Positions 25,528 through 34,662 of a stretch of DNA of 48,985 nucleotides are shown piece by piece (positions within the stretch are counted from its first letter, which is position 1; each line of letters begins with the position of its first letter). The stretch is from an uncultured Brevinema sp. (GTDB lineage: Bacteria; Spirochaetota; Brevinematia; Brevinematales; Brevinemataceae): assembly GCA_947036575.1 (NCBI GenBank), contig CAMQSH010000002.1:1-48985 (forward strand), in the 5' to 3' direction. A program made the translations under genes and the position numbers. Below the pieces are notes generated by a model, which made no database searches, was not told the origin of the DNA, and saw only the letters and a list, made by a program, of their open reading frames with translations.

Positions 25528-26549
25528 TAGGAACTCCTTGTGTTATAAGTAAATAAAATATATAAAAAATAGGGTCCTCCTATCAATGTGGTAAACACAC
25601 CGAGAGGATATTCATAAGGAATATTAATTGTCCTAGCAATAATATCAGCACTAAGCGTGAGTATTGCTCCTATAATAAAAGCTAATAATACTAGACAATA
25701 ATAATTATTGGGAATGATTTTTTTAGCACAATGAGGAGCAATTAATCCTACAAAGCTTACAGGGCCAAGATAAGATACACTCAAAGAACTTAATAACACA
25801 GCTATAATTAGAAGTGTTTTTTTATCTTTATCTAGATTCCCACCCAGATTAACAACTAAATCATCTGATATACTATGTATAGATAAAAGTCTTGCTAGTA
25901 GCGGTAATATTAGCAATAATAAAATTACTCCTAAACTCATAACTGAGATATTCAGTAAAGACAATCCATAAGTACTACCAACAGACCAAGTATATAACCC
26001 ATCTCCTGCAAACTCATTAGAAAAAAGCATTAGTCCAGTAATAATAGCACCTAAAATCGTATTCAAGGCTATTCCTGTCAAGATAATCTGAAAAGAATTT
26101 AGACTATTCTTGAGAAAAAATAGTATTAAATAAAGAGTGAGTAAACTCCCCGAAAAAGTAAAAATAGGTAAAGTGTAGTATGGGAAAAAACGAGACAAAT
26201 ACAAAATATAAACAAAAGCACCCAAAGTACCACCAGCACTAATTCCTATAATATCAGGAGAAGCTAGAGGATTTTTGATAATTGCTTGAATAATAACACC
26301 AGAAACTGCCAATAAACCTCCCCCAATAATAGCGCCTAAAATACGAGGAAGCCGTAGTTCTGTAATAATAAAATAATAAGGTGATGAAGGACTAAATATA
26401 AGAGTTATATCATCAAAAGGAATAGCTTGTGCCCCTGATGTGATAGCTATAAATATTAATAAACTGAGTAACAACAAACTAAGTAAAAAATAATAGATAT
26501 ATTTTTTCTCTATAATAATAGATAGATAGGAATTTCTTATAACAATCAT
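25527..26549 (-). CDS. FecCD-family siderophore ABC permease (second)
   Basis: A 340-residue membrane protein with about 9-10 helices. It has the family blocks LRLPRILGAIIGGGLLAVSGVIIQAIIKNPLASPDIIGISAGGTLGA and GPVSFVGLIAPHCAKKII, the latter being the coupling-helix region that contacts the ATPase. It pairs with the upstream FecCD permease as a heterodimer. It overlaps the first permease gene by 4 nt and the ATPase gene by 1 nt. Confidence 0.93.
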   Translation of the reverse strand: MIVIRNSYLSIIIEKKYIYYFLLSLLLLSLLIFIAITSGAQAIPFDDITLIFSPSSPYYFIITELRLPRILGAIIGGGLLAVSGVIIQAIIKNPLASPDIIGISAGGTLGAFVYILYLSRFFPYYTLPIFTFSGSLLTLYLILFFLKNSLNSFQIILTGIALNTILGAIITGLMLFSNEFAGDGLYTWSVGSTYGLSLLNISVMSLGVILLLLILPLLARLLSIHSISDDLVVNLGGNLDKDKKTLLIIAVLLSSLSVSYLGPVSFVGLIAPHCAKKIIPNNYYCLVLLAFIIGAILTLSADIIARTINIPYEYPLGVFTTLIGGPYFLYILFTYNTRSS

Positions 26550-27529
26550 GCTAGATTCTTTTTTTGTGTGAGATATAATAAAAATGGTGCTCCTATAATA
26601 GCCATTGTAAGTCCTATGGGAAGATCAATATTTAATGATAGTGCTCTTGTTAAGACATCTGCTAAGACTAAAAAGATAGCTCCAAAAATCATAGAAAATG
26701 GAATAATAAAACGATAATTTGACCCTATAATATATTTAGTAATATGAGGAACAACTAATCCAATAAATCCAATAGCCCCAGATAAAGATACGGCTATACC
26801 TGCAAAGATAATGATAAGAACAGTAAAAACTATTTTCCATAGTATAAGATTTTGACCTAATGAAGTAGCAACATCATTTCCTAAAATCAAGGTGTTAATT
26901 TGAGGAGACATCAAGAGACTTAAAATCACAGCAATGCCGAGAGTTGAGATAGCTACTATTGGGATAGTATTTTTATCTACCAATGTTCCTGTAATCCAAG
27001 CGAGTACTTCTTGAGGATTTCCCCCATTACTTATAATACCAATAATTGTCATTGATGAAATTAGAGAAGTAATAACCACACCTATTAGTGTTACTTTGAT
27101 AGGATCATTATCACAATAATAACTAGATACGGCAATACAAATAGCAGTGAAGGTACTGCCTAATAAAGAAGCTAATATGATAACATTAATACTAACAGCA
27201 GGTAAAAATAATAAACAAAGTACTATACCCAAGCTTGCACCAGCATTAATACCAAAGATACAAGGAGATGCCATACTGTTATTAGTCAGTGCTTGTACTA
27301 AGACTCCTGAAACACCCAAACTTGCTCCAATGATTAAAGCTAATAAAGTACGAGGAATTCGTAATTGATAAATAATTTGTTGATCTGTATTGGTGAGATC
27401 TAGATTGAAGATTACATCTTTGAGAGTAAGTAAGGAATAGCTTTGATGTCCATATAAAACACTTAATATAATACTAATAATAAGAATTATCATAGAAACA
27501 ATAAAAATTGGTATATACTTATTATTCAT
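26546..27529 (-). CDS. FecCD-family siderophore ABC permease (first)
   Basis: A 327-residue permease with the same fold. Visible blocks are LRIPRTLLALIIGASLGVSGVLVQALTNNSMASPCIFGINAGASLGI and SGAIGFIGLVVPHITKYIIG. Length is normal for the family. The start is 6 nt after the binding-protein stop. Together with its paralogue downstream it forms the transmembrane channel for a ferric chelate or a related ligand. Confidence 0.93.
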   Translation of the reverse strand: MNNKYIPIFIVSMIILIISIILSVLYGHQSYSLLTLKDVIFNLDLTNTDQQIIYQLRIPRTLLALIIGASLGVSGVLVQALTNNSMASPCIFGINAGASLGIVLCLLFLPAVSINVIILASLLGSTFTAICIAVSSYYCDNDPIKVTLIGVVITSLISSMTIIGIISNGGNPQEVLAWITGTLVDKNTIPIVAISTLGIAVILSLLMSPQINTLILGNDVATSLGQNLILWKIVFTVLIIIFAGIAVSLSGAIGFIGLVVPHITKYIIGSNYRFIIPFSMIFGAIFLVLADVLTRALSLNIDLPIGLTMAIIGAPFLLYLTQKKNLA

Positions 27530-27535
27530 AGTGAT

Positions 27536-28480
27536 TTAAAGCCTCTTTTCTGTAAAAAATATCTTTTCAATTTCGTTTAGTATTTCGTATGCGGCAAGGA
27601 TACCATAAGATTTATTCCAAGTATTATTATCAACTTCATAAATATTTATACCTTTATGATCTAAACTAGTAAACAAAGTATTCGTAATGTAATTTGTAGT
27701 ATTTTGATAAGCAGAGGAAGAATTATCTGTAGAAAACACAAAATAAAAAGCTTGTTCTGCATTCATGTTGGGGATTAACTCTTGACTGATCTCATAACTA
27801 AATTGCTCAGTATCGTGATTTTGAGGTCTCTTAAATCCTAACTCTTTAACAATAGATGATGCAAATCCTAAATTCCCATAATATCTTGCTCCTTTAGGAG
27901 TAAAACGATATAAGGCTGTTGTTTTATCTAGGAGTCCCGCTTGTTTGAGTTTTTGTTGAAGAATGTGTTTTTTGGATTCCCAATCTTTCATGATATTAGT
28001 AGCTTTTTCTAATTGATTTACTACTTCTGCTACAGTAAAGAAATTCTTTTTCCATTCTCCATAAAAATTTTCTTTATAGACTGTAGGTGCTATTTTGGAT
28101 AGAATAGGATAAATATTTTCTTGTCTTGCTTTGATACCAATAATAACATCTGGTTGTAATACAGCAAGTTGTTCAAGATTGATTTGTCTTTCTTCGCCTA
28201 TAATCTGTACATTACTCATATAGGATGTAATATGAGGATACCAAGATTTATCAGCAGTATAGGAAGATACAGCAGCTTGTGGTACTATCCCTAAAGCTAA
28301 TAAAGCTTCTGTAGCCTCTCCTGTTAAGGCTACTACTTTTGTTGGTGAAGTGGGTACATATGTTTCTCCCATAATATGGGAGATTTTTTTAGTATCTGAG
28401 GTATTTATATTTTGCAAAATCTCTTGAGGATTGCCACAAGAAGTTATAAAAATAATAAATATAAAAATTATATAGTACAT
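27536..28480 (-). CDS. Iron-siderophore (FecB/FhuD type) binding lipoprotein
   Basis: A 314-residue exported lipoprotein with the lipobox ITSC (Cys15). The mature part has the class III binding-protein layout: a two-lobe fold with KVVALTGEATEALLALGIVPQAAVSSYTADKSWYP, then EERQINLEQLAVLQPDVIIGIKARQENIYPILSKIAPTVY. A long linking helix connects the lobes. It is similar in form to iron(III)-dicitrate and catecholate binding proteins. It is first in the operon and is transcribed away from exbB through the shared palindromic promoter region. Confidence 0.9.
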   Translation of the reverse strand: MYYIIFIFIIFITSCGNPQEILQNINTSDTKKISHIMGETYVPTSPTKVVALTGEATEALLALGIVPQAAVSSYTADKSWYPHITSYMSNVQIIGEERQINLEQLAVLQPDVIIGIKARQENIYPILSKIAPTVYKENFYGEWKKNFFTVAEVVNQLEKATNIMKDWESKKHILQQKLKQAGLLDKTTALYRFTPKGARYYGNLGFASSIVKELGFKRPQNHDTEQFSYEISQELIPNMNAEQAFYFVFSTDNSSSAYQNTTNYITNTLFTSLDHKGINIYEVDNNTWNKSYGILAAYEILNEIEKIFFTEKRL

Positions 28481-28500
28481 TATATGTCCTTAATTTGATT

Positions 28501-28520
28501 GTATTAAAATATTTTAACAC
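28501..28520. promoter_or_regulatory. Candidate operator over the importer -10 region
   Basis: GTATTAAAAT|ATTTTAACAC is a 20-bp palindrome with one mismatch. It covers the -10 box of the minus-strand importer promoter (28516-28511), where an iron-responsive repressor might bind. It does not match the classical Fur box. Confidence 0.4.
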
Positions 28521-28540
28521 AGCCAGAATAGCCATTTCAA
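28511..28540 (-). promoter_or_regulatory. Promoter of the siderophore importer operon
   Basis: Minus strand: TTGAAA (28540-28535, within the palindrome) and TAAAAT (28516-28511) with 18-bp spacing. The leader is about 25 nt. Confidence 0.5.
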
Positions 28541-28574
28541 CTTTTTTTATAAAAAAAGTTGAAATGGCTATTCT
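28525..28574. repeat. 50-bp perfect palindrome between the two iron operons
   Basis: Arms of 24 bp (AGAATAGCCATTTCAACTTT continuing with four T, and its complement) around a central AT dinucleotide. It lies between two divergent start codons and carries the -35 box TTGAAA of both promoters, one in each arm. A cruciform, a binding site or a transcriptional insulator are all possible. Confidence 0.75.
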
Positions 28575-28588
28575 CAATATTCTATACT
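28559..28588 (+). promoter_or_regulatory. Promoter of the exbB-exbD-tonB-receptor operon
   Basis: TTGAAA (28559-28564, in the right arm of the palindrome) and TATACT (28583-28588), 18-bp spacing. It mirrors the importer promoter. Confidence 0.5.
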
Positions 28589-28621
28589 TGAAAAATAGAA
28601 AATATTTCGGGGGTAGAAATC

Positions 28622-29284
28622 ATGAATATTATTTTAGAAATAATAAAGATTATAAATTTAGCAGGGGTTATTGGTTGGATATTACTGTTTTTATACCTTT
28701 TTATAGGAACAATCTGTATAGAAAGAATGTACTATTTCTACTATACAAGATCAGAGTTTAACAAATTATATACTGCTCTATCTCAGACTTCAGAAATTTC
28801 TGAAGAGCTAATCACTCCTTATTGTTTTTCTCAAAATATTAAAATCATACAGAGTTTTCAAAAAAATAATTCTTTGAGTAATAAAATTCTTAATGAGAGA
28901 TTAGAGAGAGAAGTATTTGAATCGATTGAAGAAATGGAAAGTCATATTTGGTTATTATATCAGATTGCTTATGTATCCCCATTACTTGGACTATTAGGAA
29001 CAGTGTTAGGGCTGATTTCCTCTTTTCAAATCATGGCTACTTTAGGAGAGAGTGCAGATGTTGCCGCCTTTGCTAGTGGTATTTGGGAAGCTATGATTAC
29101 AACAGCTTTTGGTTTGATAGTAGCAATTCCTTCTGTTTTGCTTTATAAAACATTTGATAAAATCGTAGAAAAGCGAAGTAATCAAATGACTAAGCTTGTA
29201 TCCTTATTGAATGAGTATCATCAAAACAATCAAGAGATCCAAATCGTTGCTAAACAAGAGAATATATCTTATGAAAACATTTAG
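28622..29284 (+). CDS. exbB: ExbB/TolQ-family proton channel subunit
   Basis: A 220-residue inner-membrane protein with three helices (about 10-32, 115-140, 155-180). The MotA/TolQ/ExbB block LLYQIAYVSPLLGLLGTVLGLISSFQIMA and the SGIWEAMITTAFGLIVAIPSVLLY segment are clear. With ExbD it couples proton flow to TonB. The start is preceded by GGGGGT. It overlaps exbD by 14 nt. Confidence 0.92.
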   Translation: MNIILEIIKIINLAGVIGWILLFLYLFIGTICIERMYYFYYTRSEFNKLYTALSQTSEISEELITPYCFSQNIKIIQSFQKNNSLSNKILNERLEREVFESIEEMESHIWLLYQIAYVSPLLGLLGTVLGLISSFQIMATLGESADVAAFASGIWEAMITTAFGLIVAIPSVLLYKTFDKIVEKRSNQMTKLVSLLNEYHQNNQEIQIVAKQENISYENI

Positions 29285-29666
29285 ATCTAAATCAGAAAAT
29301 CCAGAATTAAATATCACTGCCTTGATAGATATTATTTTTATCTTACTAATCTTTTTTATGGTGAGTTCGTCATTTTTAAAGCCTACTATTAGTGTGAAAC
29401 TTCCTGTCGCTGCCAGTAAGGACAAAATAGAACAGAAAAAATTAAGTGTATATATTTCTGAGAATCTTGAGCTTTACTTAGAAAAAGATATTCTCCCTAT
29501 TAATGAAATTCAAGATCGTTTAGCAGAAGAGATTCTTACAACTCCAGATCTTACTATTATGTTATATAGTGATAAAAATGTTATGTTTGAGCATGTGGTT
29601 AAAGTACTAGATGCTCTAAAATTATCAGGTGTAAAAAATGTTGCAATCAGTCACAACACAATCTAA
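29271..29666 (+). CDS. exbD: ExbD/TolR-family protein
   Basis: A 131-residue protein if started at ATG 29271; the frame is open further upstream but that lies deep inside exbB. The single helix carries the proton-relay Asp in NITALIDIIFILLIFFMVSSSF, and a periplasmic ExbD domain follows. It overlaps exbB by 14 nt and tonB by 29 nt, so translation is coupled. Confidence 0.92.
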   Translation: MKTFRSKSENPELNITALIDIIFILLIFFMVSSSFLKPTISVKLPVAASKDKIEQKKLSVYISENLELYLEKDILPINEIQDRLAEEILTTPDLTIMLYSDKNVMFEHVVKVLDALKLSGVKNVAISHNTI

Positions 29667-30264
29667 AAAACTAACTTTACCAAAAGCTTTTGGGATTGTT
29701 TGTTTGGTGCATATAGGGTTGTTCCTTAGTGCATTTCCATATTGGAAAAATTATATAAAAAATGATAGTGCGTCTAGTTTACCATCTTCTCAAAAAACGA
29801 TAACCAGTACGATGCTATTAGAAATACCTTTAAAAAAATATCCTGTAAAAATTTTGGATGATGATATTATTGAATTAATAAAAGATCTAATAAAACCTCA
29901 AAAACTTAAACAAAAACAACAAGAAAAAAACAAACAGAATACTGCTCAGAGTGTAGATGTATTAGGGGAGAGTCAAAAAAAGACTTATGTAGGTATGGTA
30001 ATGGCACAACTATCAAAACATAAGCAATATCCAGCTGTAGAAAGGCGTAGAGAAAGAGAGGGTGTTGTAATCGTATACTTTAAAGTTAATCCTGATGGTT
30101 CAGTGAGTGATTTAGGACTTAGAAAGCCTAGTCCTATAGAGTCTTTTAATCAAGAAGCATTGAATACAGTACGAAAAGCAGCTCCTTTTCCTATCGTAGA
30201 AGCTAATAAGAATGGGTTGAGATTAGCTATTTCTATTGATTTTAAAATAGATGAAAATATATAA
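29638..30264 (+). CDS. tonB: TonB-type energy transducer
   Basis: A 208-residue protein with an N-terminal anchor helix (about 18-36), a Lys-rich linker (about 75-105, RPQ/KKQ-like rather than the classic Pro-rich repeat) and a C-terminal TonB domain (about 115-205). The domain has the YPAVERRREREGVVIVYFKVNPDGSVSD and RKAAPFPI blocks. It links ExbBD to the receptor encoded 21 nt downstream. Confidence 0.92.
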   Translation: MLQSVTTQSKKLTLPKAFGIVCLVHIGLFLSAFPYWKNYIKNDSASSLPSSQKTITSTMLLEIPLKKYPVKILDDDIIELIKDLIKPQKLKQKQQEKNKQNTAQSVDVLGESQKKTYVGMVMAQLSKHKQYPAVERRREREGVVIVYFKVNPDGSVSDLGLRKPSPIESFNQEALNTVRKAAPFPIVEANKNGLRLAISIDFKIDENI

Positions 30265-30285
30265 ATATAGGGGAATATAAGTTTT

Positions 30286-32412
30286 ATGAAAGTATTACTA
30301 GTTTTAATGAGTTTAATATATATAAATATATTTGCACAGAACGATACTGTGATTACAGATGATATTGTAGAAGTTTCTACAGAGGAAATAGAGGCAGAAA
30401 TGCAAGTGGTAGCTACAAAAGCCCCAAAAAAAATATCAGATATAGCGGCTGATGTTACGATTATAGGAAAAGAAGATCTCAAAAATACAGGAGCTACATC
30501 TATCGCTGAAGTACTACGTACTAAAGGTATCGTTGCTATGGATTCAGCGTCTAGTGAAAAAGGTGCTGCCTTATATATTAGGGGCTTAGATGTTAGTTAT
30601 ACTCTTGTTATCGTCGATGGACAGAGAGTTAAAGACGGCACACTTACACTAAGTAAATTAAAAATTGAATCTATAGAAAGAATTGAAATAGTAAAAGGTC
30701 CTAGCTCTTATTTATGGGGATCTGATGCAATGGCTGGGGTAATTTATATACAAACGAAACAAGGCAGTAAAAAAGATGGACTTCAAGGTAGTTTTGGAAC
30801 TACTTATGCAAATAATTTTAATGCTGATCCCGACAATCATTTAGTAAGACCTCATATCGATTTATCTTATGGTACTAATGGGATGTCCTTTTTTACAGGA
30901 GGATCATTTGATTGGGGATATGATTGGATGTCTGCTTATAATATGAAAAATAATATAGCTGTTGCTAATGAAAGAAAAGATCATGGTGATTACTCTATCT
31001 ATGGTGGTGCAGATATTGATTTTCTTGATATTCATAATATCAAATTTAAAGTATCTTACAAAGATAGTCTATCTCCATTTAATGATGAAATTAAAGATTA
31101 TAATGGAATTTCTGAATATTATCATCCTGAGAAAGCTGTATATGCTAATATTGGCTATAAAGTATTTCCTACAGATAAACTTGATGTATCATTAAATACA
31201 GGGATTACTTACGAAGAAAACAATAGAATTTTTAGCTATGATGCAGGTGATTTTGATAAAGAAGGTTTTATAGCTAATAATACAGAATTAGTTACAGTGT
31301 ATACTTTTAATGATAGTTTTACGATGAAAAGTGGCTACTCTTTAGAATACTATCGCCGTTCTCAAATGGAAGAACAAGCAGTGGATAATCTACATTACAA
31401 TTCTTTGAACAATGCACTATTTTTAGGTGGGGATTACACTTATAGAGGTGTAGTAGATATAGATATTACTTTGGGTGGTCGTTATCAATATAATCATCGC
31501 TATTCTTCATTAGGGGCAGGTTTGGGAGATGTTACTTCAAAAGCAGATGATGCCCATTCTTTTTCTCCAGAGTTTGGTATCGTTATTAAGCCTCATAATA
31601 CTGTAGCTATAAAAGCTCATGTAGGACATAGCTTTAAAACTCCTGATTTAGAAAGATCTTTTAGAAAAGATAGAGCTACTAGTTCTGGAGATGCAATAGG
31701 TGGGAATCCTAGTTTAATGCATGAAGAAGCTTGGGGTTATAGTGGTACTATAGAATATAATCCTATCCCAGAAATTTTTCTTAGTACAGGTATTTATAGA
31801 ACTGATATTTGGGATTTAATACAATGGCAATATACAGGTGAAAATTTCACGGATAAAGATGGAACTGTATACCCTATGAGAAGACCCAAAAATTTAGGTA
31901 GAGCATATACTTGGGGTGTGAATGCATCTATTGCTACTGCTGTTAAGGTCCCTTATGTGGGTGTTTTGAGTGGTGGTCTGACAGTAGAATATATGGTGGC
32001 TAAAGAACTACGTACAGAGGAAACTGGTACGTATGTTGATGAAAATGGTAATAATATTACTAATCCCCTTTTAGAAGATAGACCACCAATAGTATTAACA
32101 GGATCTATTGGTTGGGCAAAACCAGAATGGGGTACAAGTATTTTATTCTCAGGCTATTACTTCCATAGTATGTATAATTATACAAGTAAAAACAATGTTA
32201 ATCACCTTAGACGGACAGGAAATCAAACAACTTTCGATCTAAAACTTACTCAAAAAATATTATCTGATACAAATGAAAAAAAATACCCTCTTCAAGGTAC
32301 TGTTTTCTTTGAAATGAAAAATTTATTAAATGTACAATTTGATAAAGATTTTGATGGCGATACAGACCAAGAAGAAAGACGTTTTATACTTGGTTTTAAT
32401 ATAGATTTTTAA
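30286..32412 (+). CDS. TonB-dependent outer-membrane receptor
   Basis: A 708-residue protein with a signal peptide (about 1-17), then a TonB-box-like segment (MQVVATKA). The plug domain spans about 50-165, with KISDIAADVTIIGKEDLKNTGATSIAEVLRTKGIVAMD and the YIRGLDVSYTLVIVDGQRV and IERIEIVKGPSSYLWGSDAMAGVIYI blocks. A 22-strand barrel follows. It ends in FILGFNIDF with a terminal Phe. Because it shares an operon with its own TonB system and diverges from a siderophore importer, a ferric chelate is the likely ligand; haem or cobalamin cannot be excluded. Confidence 0.92.
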   Translation: MKVLLVLMSLIYINIFAQNDTVITDDIVEVSTEEIEAEMQVVATKAPKKISDIAADVTIIGKEDLKNTGATSIAEVLRTKGIVAMDSASSEKGAALYIRGLDVSYTLVIVDGQRVKDGTLTLSKLKIESIERIEIVKGPSSYLWGSDAMAGVIYIQTKQGSKKDGLQGSFGTTYANNFNADPDNHLVRPHIDLSYGTNGMSFFTGGSFDWGYDWMSAYNMKNNIAVANERKDHGDYSIYGGADIDFLDIHNIKFKVSYKDSLSPFNDEIKDYNGISEYYHPEKAVYANIGYKVFPTDKLDVSLNTGITYEENNRIFSYDAGDFDKEGFIANNTELVTVYTFNDSFTMKSGYSLEYYRRSQMEEQAVDNLHYNSLNNALFLGGDYTYRGVVDIDITLGGRYQYNHRYSSLGAGLGDVTSKADDAHSFSPEFGIVIKPHNTVAIKAHVGHSFKTPDLERSFRKDRATSSGDAIGGNPSLMHEEAWGYSGTIEYNPIPEIFLSTGIYRTDIWDLIQWQYTGENFTDKDGTVYPMRRPKNLGRAYTWGVNASIATAVKVPYVGVLSGGLTVEYMVAKELRTEETGTYVDENGNNITNPLLEDRPPIVLTGSIGWAKPEWGTSILFSGYYFHSMYNYTSKNNVNHLRRTGNQTTFDLKLTQKILSDTNEKKYPLQGTVFFEMKNLLNVQFDKDFDGDTDQEERRFILGFNIDF

Positions 32413-32510
32413 TAATATTCATTAAATATTATCTTTTACAACATTTTTATGGAAAAGATTTCTAATCTATATTAGTACTAAAAATAGAAATATCCTCTAA
32501 ATTTTTATCT

Positions 32511-32557
32511 GTAAAACGATCACCCCACCTATTTTTTAGGTGGGGTGATCGTTTTAC
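32511..32557 (+). terminator. Terminator of the TonB receptor operon
   Basis: A perfect 21-bp stem (GTAAAACGATCACCCCACCT plus A, and its complement) with a 5-nt T loop, about 100 nt after the receptor stop codon. The right arm ends in GTTTTAC. Confidence 0.75.
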
Positions 32558-32612
32558 AAATATCATTAATATTTTTCCTTTTTTATTTAAAAAAGAGGTA
32601 CTTCTTTATAAT

Positions 32613-32656
32613 AAAAAAACCTCCCAAACTCTCTGTTAGAGAAGAATGAGAGGTTT
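32613..32656 (-). terminator. Terminator of the sulfoquinovose operon
   Basis: On the minus strand AAACCTC pairs with GAGGTTT, followed by a run of T. An inner 5-bp stem TCTCT/AGAGA lies in the loop. It lies about 125 nt beyond the dctP stop. Confidence 0.5.
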
Positions 32657-32782
32657 ACCTCAATTTTACAGGTTTTATTTAGATAAACAAATGTCACTAT
32701 CAAGCCTAAAACTTACATCACTAGTTATAGTAAAATACCTGATTTAATTTTGATTATATAGTAAGTAGATTTTAACAAGATA

Positions 32783-33886
32783 TTAATTCATTTCTTGTTT
32801 TCTAGTTTTGTCTATTAATTGTTGATGATATACAACTTTTTCATCTAACATGTTAAGCCATGGTTCTATTTCTGATCCATATTCAGCGACTAAAAAACTA
32901 CGAACATCTTTTGTAGCATCTCTAAACATTGTTAACTCTTCTTCAGATGGTGTATAGATTGTACCACCTTTTCTACGAAATTCTTCAAAAGCAGATACTT
33001 GAGCTAATTTAGGATAAGCGTTTAACCAAACTCTCATATCTTCAAAAGAATCTACTACTATTTTGCGAAGATCTTTTGGCATAGAATCTAATTTATCAGT
33101 ATTGATAAACCAAAATGCTGCTAGATAAGAATGATTGTCTAAGACATAATATTTTAAACTTTCATGTAGTTTTGCATTAACAATATCAACAATACTTAAA
33201 TTAGCTCCATCAACAACTCCTGTTGAAAGTGAAGTATATACTTCTGCATAAGGCATAGCTGTAGGAGATCCACCTAAGGCTGTTACTAAGTTTTGTTGAA
33301 CTTTTGCAGGAACAGTACGGATTTTTAATCCTTTAATATCATTGGGGGTTGTTACTTGTTTTTTAGTAGTAGCAAAATTTCTCCAGCCACCACTGGATGC
33401 AATCATCATTAATTTAAGTTTAGGTTGAATTTTTAAAATGTCTTGACGCATTTCGTTAATAAATGCATCATCTCCATAAATTGCTTCTGCCATACGATCA
33501 TCTGGAAAAATATAAGGTAAATCAAAAATAGATGCTGGAGCCCAAAATGTTGATAAATCTCCAGTTACTTTAAAAAAATCTAAAGTTCCATTGATTAAAC
33601 CTGTTACACCTTCTTTTCCACTAGCTGCTAATTGTCCATTAGGGTAAATTTTTACACCAATACGACCATTTGATTTGTTTTCAACAGCAGCTTTAAATAC
33701 TAAAGATGCTAAATGATTGTATCCATCTATGTTGTGATCATGAGATGTTGTCAAGATAAACTCTGCATTTTTAGGCACTTCTAAATATCCAAGACTATTG
33801 GATGTTGAAACGGCGCTTTTATTTTTATTTACTGTTGTACCACAAGATATCAATATAAATAAACAAATAATACTTATTTTTTTCAT
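32783..33886 (-). CDS. dctP: TRAP transporter solute-binding lipoprotein (DctP family)
   Basis: A 367-residue exported lipoprotein with lipobox LISC (Cys15). The mature part shows the DctP fold: SHDHNIDGYNHLASLVFKAAVENKSNGRIGVKIYPNGQLAASGKEGVTGLINGTLDF, then KGLKIRTVPAKVQQNLVTALGGSPTAMPYAEVYTSLSTGVVDGANLSI. The Arg in KIRTVP normally binds the ligand's acidic group, which could be a carboxylate or a sulfonate. It is the last gene of the operon, far from dctQ and dctM, which are the first two. Its inferred ligand is sulfoquinovose or a sulfoquinovoside. Confidence 0.9.
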   Translation of the reverse strand: MKKISIICLFILISCGTTVNKNKSAVSTSNSLGYLEVPKNAEFILTTSHDHNIDGYNHLASLVFKAAVENKSNGRIGVKIYPNGQLAASGKEGVTGLINGTLDFFKVTGDLSTFWAPASIFDLPYIFPDDRMAEAIYGDDAFINEMRQDILKIQPKLKLMMIASSGGWRNFATTKKQVTTPNDIKGLKIRTVPAKVQQNLVTALGGSPTAMPYAEVYTSLSTGVVDGANLSIVDIVNAKLHESLKYYVLDNHSYLAAFWFINTDKLDSMPKDLRKIVVDSFEDMRVWLNAYPKLAQVSAFEEFRRKGGTIYTPSEEELTMFRDATKDVRSFLVAEYGSEIEPWLNMLDEKVVYHQQLIDKTRKQEMN

Positions 33887-33911
33887 TGTATTCTCCTAAA
33901 GAATATTAGAT

Positions 33912-34598
33912 CTACTTAGTGCTTGTATCTGTTCCATCCCAAGCATTAGTGAAAATGTTGAGTCCTTTGTCAGTAAAAGGATGTAACATAGATTCTTCAT
34001 AAACTGCTAGTCCACAAGTAACAGCATCTGCTCCACTACGGAAAGCATGAGCAATTTGTGCTCCACTACGTAATGCTGCTACTAAAACTTGTGTTTGTGA
34101 ACCACTATTTGCATAAGTTTCGACGATACCTTCAATATAGTCTCTTGTATCTTCTCCATTAGCTTCTTTCCATCCAACAAAAGGGGATACAAATAAAGAT
34201 CCAGCATGTGCTGCATAAAGAGATTGAGCAACAGAAAATACTAGTGTTAAATTAGTACGAATATCCATTTCTTCTAATTTGTGTGCTGCCTCAATTCCTG
34301 CATAAGTACAAGGGAGTTTGATGACAAATAATTTTGACATATCAGCAAGGGATTTTCCCATATCTATCATATCTTGAGCTTTATTAAAGTGAGGATTTAC
34401 TTCAACAGAAATAGGAAAATCTTCCCATGATTTAAATCCTTGTTTTTCTGCCCAAGTATAAATCTCCTTAATTACGGAATAAAAAGGCTTTCCACTTAAT
34501 TCGATATGTCTAGGATTTGTTGTAATCCCGTCTATTCTGAATAACTCATACGCTTTTTGGATTTCATCCATTTTAGCACTATCTAAGAAAAATTTCAT
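33912..34598 (-). CDS. FSA/TalC-type transaldolase, probable sulfofructose transaldolase
   Basis: A 228-residue enzyme starting at ATG 34598, which follows GGAGGG; the longer frame starting at 34610 begins before this site. Family residues: D6 in FLDSA, TTNP near 26-29, K94 in VIKLP (Schiff-base Lys), and SPFVGWKEANG. It belongs to the small transaldolase / fructose-6-phosphate aldolase family. In the transaldolase type of sulfoglycolysis such an enzyme splits 6-deoxy-6-sulfofructose and transfers the C3 unit to glyceraldehyde-3-phosphate. This gives fructose-6-phosphate and 3-sulfolactaldehyde. The assignment rests on context with the SQase, isomerase and exporter. Confidence 0.85.
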   Translation of the reverse strand: MKFFLDSAKMDEIQKAYELFRIDGITTNPRHIELSGKPFYSVIKEIYTWAEKQGFKSWEDFPISVEVNPHFNKAQDMIDMGKSLADMSKLFVIKLPCTYAGIEAAHKLEEMDIRTNLTLVFSVAQSLYAAHAGSLFVSPFVGWKEANGEDTRDYIEGIVETYANSGSQTQVLVAALRSGAQIAHAFRSGADAVTCGLAVYEESMLHPFTDKGLNIFTNAWDGTDTSTK

Positions 34599-34662
34599 TT
34601 TTCCCTCCATATATTATATATTTTACCTATTTCTAATAGTTCATAAATTTTTTAATTTTTAT

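Larger units (their letters stand above)
32413..32782. other. Convergent intergenic region with two terminators
   Basis: 370 bp between the receptor gene and the convergent dctP gene. No gene is seen. It contains the strong plus-strand hairpin at 32511-32557 and a weaker minus-strand hairpin at 32613-32656. Confidence 0.7.

Noticed and set aside
28495..28761. A plus-strand frame across the iron palindrome
   Set aside because: It reads through the palindrome and into exbB in another frame; the repeated AISTFFIKKVEMAI piece on both strands is simply the palindrome translated.
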